Below, in pieces: positions 36,380-44,234 of a stretch of DNA of 44,234 nt. Position 1 is the first letter of the stretch. Every line of letters starts with the position of its first letter. Made by a program: the position numbers and the translations under genes. Origin of the DNA: Acanthaster planci (Eukaryota > Echinodermata > Asteroidea > Valvatida > Acanthasteridae); contig NW_019091559.1 in the NCBI RefSeq assembly GCF_001949145.1, forward strand, positions 717,214-761,447, given 5' to 3'. The notes beneath the pieces are model-generated. The model saw nothing but the letters and a program-made list of their open reading frames with translations. It was not told the DNA's origin and did not search any database.

Positions 36380-38460
36380 CAGGCATCCTAAGCCCAAGCC
36401 CTCACCACCCACAACCCCCGACACTGTAGTCAACCTTTCCTCTTCACCTATAACCGACGCTGAACACAAACTTCTCTCCATGGGTCTGAATTTCTGAATT
36501 CCCACTCCCCCACATTGAACCGAGTAGAACTCAACCAAGATCTCACTGAATACTAGCTATCTGCAGGATACGACTTTGAGAAATTTTTTTTACTATGCTC
36601 CGTGCAACCAGGAGCTCTTCTGTGTCAAAAGCACCCGGGTACCCCCTAAGAATCGTGTACCGGCCCTTGAGACCTATGCACAGGCTGTTCATTCACAAGT
36701 GAATGCCCCTGATCATTTTCGTCACAGTCCTCATAGTATCTCTCCAGGGATGAGCTTTCAGCACTCAACTCCCTATGCTCTCGCACTGACATCATCAAGC
36801 CGGCAGATAAAGGTTCAGCTGTGGTAATTATGAACCGACAGCAATACATTGATGAAGCCCATCACCAACTTAACACTCATACTAACTATATCCCCCTTGA
36901 TTCTGCCCCACATGAACATTCTCACAACAGTGTCAGCAGGTATTGGATAATATGCATTCACGTGACCAACTCTAAGAAAGTTCATAAGTTTCTACACCCC
37001 ATTGATTGTAGAACTGCTAGCTTTTACGTACTTCCCAAGATCCACAAGGCAGGCAGGAAAGCCAGGGAGGTACATCATTTCTGGACATAGATCTAGCTCC
37101 CACTCACATCTTTGTTCATTGACACATTTCTCAAACCCTTTGTTCCACAGATCCAGTCATACCAGTATATCCACAACATGTCAGAGTTCTTATGAAAGCT
37201 GTAAAACATCAAGAACCAGATTGCCAGCACAGCCATCATTGGGATCATTTATGTTTCTTTCCTATATACTAACATTCCCCTTGAAGAAGGTATTTGTGCC
37301 TCTGCCCTTGAGAAGAGCAGACACACAACTCCCCCCATCAGTGATGTCGCGGCACTTACGAGATTTGTACTAACCAAGAACAATATCTCCTTCATGGGCA
37401 AACATTATCTACTGGTACATGGCTCCCTCCTTTGCTTGCCTCTTCATGGGTAGGCTTGAAGAGCGCATGCTTACTTCAGCACCTTGCCGCCCTCGGATCT
37501 GGTGGAGATACATTGATGATGTATTTTTCATCTGGACCAGTGACAGTGGCGGTCTGGACATCTTCATAGACCATATCAATTCTTTCAGATCCACAGGACA
37601 ATTATATTCACTTTGGAATACTCCCTCCATGAAGTAAAATTTCTCGATGTCAGCATCCGGAAGAACAACCTTGCGACTACTGACCTGTATTCCAAGCCAA
37701 CAGATACACATCAGTATCTTCACTCATCCAGCTGTCACCCTAGACACTGTAAGACTGGTATTGCACACAGCCAAGCACTTAGACTGAGATGCATTTGTTC
37801 TAATGATTCAGATTTCTCCCGTCAAACGCAGGAACTGAAGAGGCATTTGACTGCAAAGAGACACAGCTATCACCAGGTTCAATGCTCTATCAATAGGGCC
37901 CACTCTGTCCCAAGAGGTCTTGCACAAAGGAGAAGACCCAGTGTAAAGAAACCATCTCCAGGGTTCCCTTGGTCACCACTTTTTACCCGCGTATTCCTCC
38001 CCTCCACAAAATTATCAACGACACTCATCATATCCTCCACACTTCAGACCACCTTGCCAGTGCCATCTTAGACAACCCGTCTGTGGCCTACAGGCATCCC
38101 CGCAACCTAGGGGACCTTATCGTTCGGGCAGAGGTGCCCCTATGGATACGTACCTTCCCCCCCTCCCAGTAAAGCACCCTCAAGTGTGAATCTAACAAAT
38201 GTGTTGTTTGCCAGAACCATGTCCTGGAATCAGATACATTCTCTGGCCACTCCTCTGGTACCACCCACAGAACCAAAGGCACTATCACTTGTAGCTCTTC
38301 TAATGTCATTTAATATCTCTTGCAGGGTGTGCAGTGTTCAGTATGTCGGAGAGAGAACACTCTCAAGAAGTGTTTCAATGGCCACAGATCTACAGTCAAC
38401 TCCAAATGACTAGATACTCCTGTGGGCCACTGCTTCAAACTTTCTATTCCATTCTATGTC
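36380..38460 (+). mobile_element. Decayed Penelope-like retroelement (RT plus GIY-YIG)
   Basis: Family blocks appear in order on the plus strand but in shifting frames. An N-terminal block (SPITDAEHKLLSMGLNF, about 36446-36496) is followed by DIIKPADKGSAVVIMNRQQY (36788 on), FYVLPKIHKAGRK (about 37023), the reverse transcriptase catalytic WRYIDDVFFIW with YIDD at 37509-37520, FLDVSIRKNNLATTDLYSKP (37640 on), a thumb-like block (PRIPPLHKIINDTHHILHTS; YRHPRNLGDLIVRA) and a C-terminal SCRVCSVQYVGER resembling the start of a GIY-YIG endonuclease. This order is diagnostic of endonuclease-bearing Penelope-like elements. In-frame stops and at least four frame changes show a dead copy. The outer ends are approximate, and no terminal repeats were resolved. 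Confidence 0.9.
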
Positions 38461-39713
38461 AGACATGACAGGTAGTCAGCAAGCAGTTTGCAGCAGTTTT
38501 GTATTACAGTTCTCTGTAATTTTATTTACATTAATTTATGAAGGTGACACTAGAACCACAATTTGAAAACATGTAAAACATCATTTCTATGCTTAGAACA
38601 TGCCAAGTTTGGAAAGTTTGAATATTAAAATACACAAAAGCCACTTTCAAGTCTGACGCAAATATCCCGAATGCAATGGACAAGCCTGTTTGTGCAATTT
38701 GGAAAGTGAAATGTATAGTACCATTATTTTAAGTTATGTCAATGTAGGTAACAAACAAAGCCAAAGCTATAATACATGTAAATGTATAAAAGTCGCTGAA
38801 ACCCAAGAATATGTGATGTTTAAATCATACACCCGACATGTAATTTCACTAATTCCATCATCAAGCCCATGCCATCCTCAGTTCTGACACTACAACCCAA
38901 TACAATTTCAACACCTTGTGAGTTATCTATAACTTCAACAAGTAACATTAACCAAGATAAACATTACCAAACATGGTAACAAAAAACAAAATAGAAGTAT
39001 TTACTCTTGAAGCCTTTAAGCTAAAACAAAATCACTTAAGTACATGAATTGGTATAATGATTGAGAACTGACAGGTGTGCATGATTATAAAACAAGGTAG
39101 AGCCATCTTTACAAACATTTCTACAGCGTATAGTAATCAGTGTCCACACACTGAAAACGGGAAAGCAGCAATATTTCTGCTGAGTAGAGTTATCATAATG
39201 CAAGTCCTGTGTATGTTAGACATTCTGTATACTGTACATGTATTCTGCTTCTTGTAGCAGTTAACTTGTGACAGGCAAAACTTTAATTTTAAAAGGTTGT
39301 ATGGGGATATTTAAAGTACAATGGAGGAGTATATGTGCCCAGAACAAGCCTTCAGAACATCTTCAAGACTTAACCTGCTGTCGGAGTCCTTGAGAATCAA
39401 CCCCCCCTCCCCAACTGATCTGGGGTCTAAGTACCTACTGTTGCTTGTAAATAACATTATTCTCACCCATTACCCCGTCCTAGATCCTTCCACATTCATG
39501 TAATTTTGTAGGATTTTGTAGGATTGAGGAGGGCACAGACCAGAAATAGACTGGAGCCCCCTTAACAGTACAGTCTCCACTGTGTCATCATAGTATGATT
39601 CTAATACACATTCTGATGACTTTCGTTGAGTTATTTTTGAGCCAGTATCTGATGATCCATCATTTCTGGGCCAAGATGTACTCAGTTACTTTTTGCTGTC
39701 TATTCCCAAGTTT
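38461..39713. other. Stretch downstream of SPPL2, presumed 3' UTR
   Basis: AT-rich sequence without recognised coding potential lies between the Penelope-like element and the SPPL2 stop codon. Part is probably the 3' UTR of the minus-strand SPPL2. A minus-strand AATAAA (TTTATT on plus) at about 38521 is a possible but distant poly(A) signal. Confidence 0.4.
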
Positions 39714-42700
39714 CTATTTGATTTCAGTTACCGGCATGCTAGCCAACGGTAGAAGAGGCTGCGTCTCCACTGTAATATCATCTGACTCTCCATCTTGATC
39801 TTGACCCATCTGAGATGATGGGGTTGGTGTTGGGGGCTCCTCCTGTGGGTCAGGGGGTGTATCATGGGTGAGTGTTCCATTGGGTGGAGTGTCTAGAGCT
39901 CTGGAGCAATTACTGGTGTTGGATGTAGGCTCTGTGGAGTTTCCTGGGGTGCTCTCTTCAGTTCCAGTACGAGTGTGTGATCGCTTCATTGCAAACAAAA
40001 AATGGTATGATTTTTAAGAATTATTCTGCTACTTGCTAAGAATTCTTAATTGGGTGTTTTGGATACTGAAAACAAACTTTCGAATATATTTTAAAAATCG
40101 AGATATTCAAAGATATCAACCATCTTTCACAGGTGACCCTTGGTTTGAAGAAAAAGATGAGACAATGATAGTCTCAGTTTGAAGGAAGATAGTAACAGAA
40201 CACCATAATAATAGCTGAGACACGTGAATTTTTCATTACCCTACATACTCTACATCCTATTCTTTAAGGTTTCAACTACATGTCAACTATTAGAATAAAA
40301 TGTCTCACATTAAATTTCAAATTCTGACACCCAGTCCCACTCACCCCCCAGTGTTTTCTTAAGAACTGGCATTTTAGATGAAAGCCTTCTTAGAAACTAG
40401 TCCGGTACAGAAGGTACTACTACTGTAAGGTTATTCCACGTGAAGCAGTAGAGAGAAAACAAAGTAAACAAACAACATGCAGAGCAAAGATTTCTTGGGT
40501 AAGCATACGTTATTAAGTCAAAGTTGATGGAGATCATTCACCGATTGTCTTGCATGCCATAAGTCAGACAGCTGTCGGCGTATGGTGGCTTGAGCCAATG
40601 TTATCAGGACTGTGCAGGGGACCAAGTAAAGCAAAGCTGGTTGCCCTGTCTGCATCACAACCAGGGCAACAAAGGTCAGGATGAGTCCTATACCATAGGC
40701 TGGGGGAGAAAACATACATATGTTATGCATGTATCCAAATATCTAAACATTGACATGAAAGAAAATGTTTCATAACTTCAAAAGCTATTAAAAGAAAATA
40801 TTTTTATTCCACTATAAGGGCAAAAGGGAGTGACTGTTATTTTCTAATACGCTGACTACCAACTATGAGTATACTGGTAGTCACAGGTGTACAGCATTCT
40901 GCCACAATGAGTACACTCGTAGGAAATGAAAGGCTATGGTAATGTCAATTGAATACACTGGCATCGCTAAGAACACAACAAATATGCTGCTGGTCGCATA
41001 TGATGCAAGATATGGGCGGAGAGAACCCCCCCCACCTTTGTGTTGGTCATTGTTTGATTGGAATCTCAGGAATTCTTTACAGACTTCTAGGGGGGATGCA
41101 TTAGGTAACAATAGTCTAGAGTGTGTATAGGGATTGGACATGTGGGGGGGTACCCATCAGCCCCATATCGTGCACGGTATCGCTGGTAGTGTGTAGGACA
41201 GACATCTGAAAAAATGCTCATGGTCAAACAGACACCTGCAAGGTACCTATTAAATATGCCCACATGTATATAACAGTTATGATTCATAAATCCGACTAAA
41301 TTCTTACCAACACAGGATGCAATGTAGTAAGCTTTGATGCGGGAGTGAGTTTTGAAGTCAAAGGAGCAACAGTAACCGACGAGTAACCCTGACACAGAAA
41401 CCAAGAATAAAGGTTAATCATGTAAAAACAAAATGAACTAAGTAAACAATCTAGCAATGATTGCAATGCCTCAAGTTTTATTTTTATCAGATCAAGCACC
41501 ATTACATCAGGTCTCAGATATTGCAATAGAGCACTAACTGTGACAAAGGTGAAAAATACTATAATTACAGTAAAATCTCGATACCTCGAATCTCTGGGAA
41601 ATGGACAAAAAATTCGAGTTATCCAAGATTCGAGTTAAAAAAAAGGCCCAATTTCTTTTGTTAAGTGAAGTCATTATTACGATGTGTATCATAACATGTA
41701 CCTATACGTTGATGCACAGTTACCATAAATCTCCCTACAATGACTTCTGAAATGGCATTGTGGTTATTTTATACTTTGATGCCACAAGTTTTTGTTCATA
41801 GAAAGACATTTTTGTGGAGGATTTTTGTTGTCAATCGGCTGATAAATAACACATTACATGTACTGTAAACCATTTAAACTGTGAACCTTTGTGTGGCAAA
41901 TCTTTCTTTTGCGTTGTGCATGTGTGACGCATAGTGGTGGTCCCATTTCTGAAACTACACCGCACCTCATCACATGAGGGCGTACCTTTTTGCGCTTCAA
42001 TAAAACTTTATATGAACAAAAATGCTATTGGTGTCTGTTTTTATTTTTTGTTCTTCGTTCTTTATTTTCAAACTTTTGTTTACTTTTTGGGAGTGAGATT
42101 TGGCTACGCAAAAGCTCTGCGTTGCAGTCAAGTGGTTGGCCCACTGCACATGAGCATGCTGTGGTTTGTTGCTCTATGGGCAGCCATCACATGGGCGAGG
42201 GCAAGCACTTGGGCCAGACCATTAGGCCAGACTTAACTTTCGTAGGTGTGGCGTGTGTGGCATACACAAAGATCTAAAATGAACTGCCGCAGCCACCGCA
42301 AAGAGCCATCAGTTGGCCTGCCAATGCACTGGCTACAATGGGCCCATGGTAACAATTGGGCCAATCCCTGCAAATCGGATTTTGCGGTCACGATGTGGCT
42401 TACGTGTCTAGATCAATCATCATTGTAGCGCGCTTGCAAGTGTTTCAGAGTGAAAAGACAAAGTGTACGTGTCAAAAATGGTTCATAATTTAGATCCGCG
42501 TTCTGTTTACACTTTCTGGAAGTATTTTGGCGGCGGTTTCTTTTGGATCTGCTACACAAAAACTTCGAGGTAAACGAATCCGGCAACATGAGCAGTTTGA
42601 GTTACGGATATGTTTTTGTGCATAAAAGCCTATTCTTTTGGCGGGAATTAATTATTCTTTAAGTTAAGGGGAGTTTCGAAATAACAGACTCTGAGTTATC

Positions 42701-44089
42701 AAGATTTTACTGTATAGGACGTGTCTGGGCCAGTATGGTGTGGGTTGAACCATGACAGTATAGTGAAATGATTCCATTTGGTAAAATATCTACCACGTTC
42801 ATTGTTATCATGTTGGGTTTTGTAATGACAATGACACATGGACTATACATACCTGGCACAAGTATGTCACCAAATCCTAACATGGAGAATAACTGGCAAA
42901 CTTGGCCAGAAGAATGTGACAAACGTGGCACCTGCAGAAGCACTGGAATCTAATGAGTACAAGGAAACAAGACCATGCCTGGATTTTACCAACTGAAGTA
43001 CGCGTCTGATTGTAATTTCTACTAAAAGTGACTTTCATATTCTGAGTATTCAATTTTTAAAAGGGGGGAGTTATGAAAAAGGCAAATTTATCAGTATGCT
43101 GAAATTTGTATTGTGTTTTGCCCTGCAACAATGTGTATTTGTAAGCACTATGTACTCGGTGTTTTTGAAGGCTCATGAATTAAACTATCAGCAAACTTGA
43201 GAGGGATTTAAACCCACGACCTCTTGTTGTTGGTGCAGGGCAATAACCAACATTGGGTCAGGGCAAGCACACCAAGTATACAAATTAGCACCTTATTAAA
43301 GAAATCATCAATACATATTTGTCTGAACTTTGACCAATGGGAAAAAGCGACTAAATGCGGCTCATGGCTTATCCAATAAAAACAGCAGTTTATGAATATG
43401 TAAACAGAAGATTATTTAGACATATGCTTGACTGTGAATATGGAAATGCTTATGAGGCAAATATGATGGACTAGCCAATGATTAAACACTGGCTTCAAGA
43501 ATAAGTTTCAAATAAAGTAAACATGATGGACCAGCCAATAAGAGACAAGTGAGTTCATGAATAAACATGAGGTACAACCACCCAGACTAACCTGTTCTGT
43601 AGCCCCACTACCTCCAGTAGCAGCTTTGACCATAACACTCGTACCATCCTATTTACAAAGTTCAAAAACACAAGGAGTAATTGAAAAGAAATAATGTACA
43701 GAAGGCTCAACCATTTCATAATGACCGCAAATGAAATGACAGGCTATGCATATTCAATTTCGAATTCCATAGCCTGCTAGTTACAAAACAACAAAAATAA
43801 TCACATGCATAGAGTCACGTCTAATCTGCAACTGCTGCATGTTTACACCTGTGTAGTCAAGTGATTGTTCTTTCATATCCCAGAGGATAACATGCATAAC
43901 TATGTTTCTTCCATGAAGACATTTCCATATATGCATATCCTGTTTAATGTAAAATAAGCTTAATCAGTTGGCAGGTCTGAAAAGAGACTGTATCATTCTT
44001 TGTTCCAATCTTACCTTAGTAAACAATGGTGTGATGAAGACAAAGAAGATGTCATAGATGAAGAGAAGAGACAACAGGATGAAACAGAT
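39714..44089 (-). CDS. SPPL2: Signal peptide peptidase-like 2 protease, C-terminal 245 residues (5' end outside window)
   Basis: Six minus-strand exons, 44089..44015, 43648..43592, 42949..42853, 41388..41308, 40699..40542 and 39983..39714 (TAG), keep frame throughout. SPPL2 enzymes are intramembrane aspartyl proteases that cut type II membrane stubs such as those of TNF or CD74. All three catalytic motifs are present: YD in LLSLLFIYDIFFVFITP (transmembrane segment 6), GxGD in FSMLGFGDILVPGLLVGYC (segment 7) and PAL in TGQPALLYLVPCTVL (segment 9). Segment 8 is YGIGLILTFVALVVM. The lumenal or cytosolic loop IPVLLQVPRL also matches the SPPL2 subgroup rather than SPP or SPPL3. The 89-residue tail is Pro/Ser/Thr/Asp-rich and contains ETQPLL, an acidic dileucine sorting signal. 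The N-terminal PA domain exons lie beyond 44234. Paralogue (2a, 2b or 2c) is not assigned. The acceptor of the last exon (ATGAAG) is weak, so the boundary at 39983 is less sure. Confidence 0.92.
41568..42712. mobile_element. Non-autonomous Tc1/mariner-superfamily (pogo/Tigger-like) element
   Basis: The left end starts CAGTAAAATCTCGATACCTC, and the reverse complement of the right end starts CAGTAAAATCTTGATAACTC, 18 of 20 identical. Each end is flanked by TA (41566-41567 and 42713-42714), the target duplication of this superfamily. The CAGTAAAAYCTCGATA style of end is typical of pogo/Fot-type transposons. The 1145-bp interior has only open frames of 100 codons or fewer and no transposase motif I recognise, so it is non-autonomous. 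Secondary TCGAGTTA/TCGAATC motifs recur inside the left end. It sits in the SPPL2 intron between the GFGD exon and the next exon. Confidence 0.88.
42713..44014. other. Introns around the SPPL2 catalytic exons
   Basis: Apart from the exons at 42853-42949 and 43592-43648, this stretch is AT-rich intron. Short similar phrases recur near 43460-43560 (ATGATGGACTAGCCAATGA and ATGATGGACCAGCCAATAAG), probably a diverged local duplication. No other gene is visible. Confidence 0.4.
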
Positions 44090-44101
44090 CTGAAATATTA
44101 A

Positions 44102-44234
44102 CATATAGGTCAAAGGTTAATGGTAACATAACTATGACCTCTAGGAAGCTGGTAAAGGAATGGCTGTCATCTATACTGTTTGGACCAACGTATCCCACAT
44201 ATAGGTCAAAGGTTGATAGTGGCATAACCTATGA
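44102..44234. repeat. Diverged direct repeat at window edge
   Basis: ACATATAGGTCAAAGGTTAA followed by TGGTAACATAACTATGA (from 44102) is repeated with few changes at the window end (from about 44198: ACATATAGGTCAAAGGTTGA followed by TAGTGGCATAACCTATGA). The spacing is about 96 bp. The array may continue beyond the window, in the next SPPL2 intron. Confidence 0.8.

Noticed and set aside
41934-42277. Open frames of about 100 codons inside the pogo-like element as a transposase
   Set aside because: No DDE, HTH or CENP-B-like motifs; low-complexity hydrophobic translation. The element appears non-autonomous.

Overview
This is ordinary nuclear DNA of a multicellular animal. Coding sequence is confined to short exons with GT-AG borders, introns run from about 50 bases to several kilobases, and the spaces are AT-rich and full of short repeats and decayed transposons. 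The proteins are animal families (ANKMY2, CDC42 small effector, SPPL2, CSPP1-like). The many ACATGTAC-type repeats, the Penelope-like element and the SINE suggest a marine invertebrate such as a lancelet, hemichordate, echinoderm or mollusc; I cannot fix the species.

Layout. (1) 452-8390, plus strand: the last nine coding exons of a CSPP1-like protein carrying the NPWG(K/R)-type motif; its 5' part lies outside the window. (2) 12701-20841, minus strand: a complete ten-exon ANKMY2 gene (436 residues), tail to tail with gene 1. Its introns hold a 14-bp minisatellite, a SINE-like repeat and an unexplained coding-like relic. (3) 20842-24157: the space between the start of ANKMY2 and gene 4, which point away from each other; it contains a CpG-bearing presumed promoter, a hairpin element and a foldback repeat. 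(4) 24284-29495, plus strand: a complete CDC42 small effector gene of four coding exons, with a possible alternative last exon at 33691. (5) about 36380-38460: a broken Penelope-like retroelement with RT and GIY-YIG remnants. (6) 39714-44089, minus strand: the C-terminal six coding exons of a signal peptide peptidase-like 2 protease with all three catalytic motifs. One intron carries a 1145-bp element with pogo-like inverted ends and TA duplications.

The genes do not form an operon. ANKMY2 and CSPP1 are both tied to cilia in vertebrates, which makes that adjacent pair mildly interesting. All exon joins were worked out by hand from splice signals and reading-frame continuity; the three best-supported genes keep phase across every junction. 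I found no convincing undescribed multi-gene system. The least characterised protein is the CSPP1-like one.
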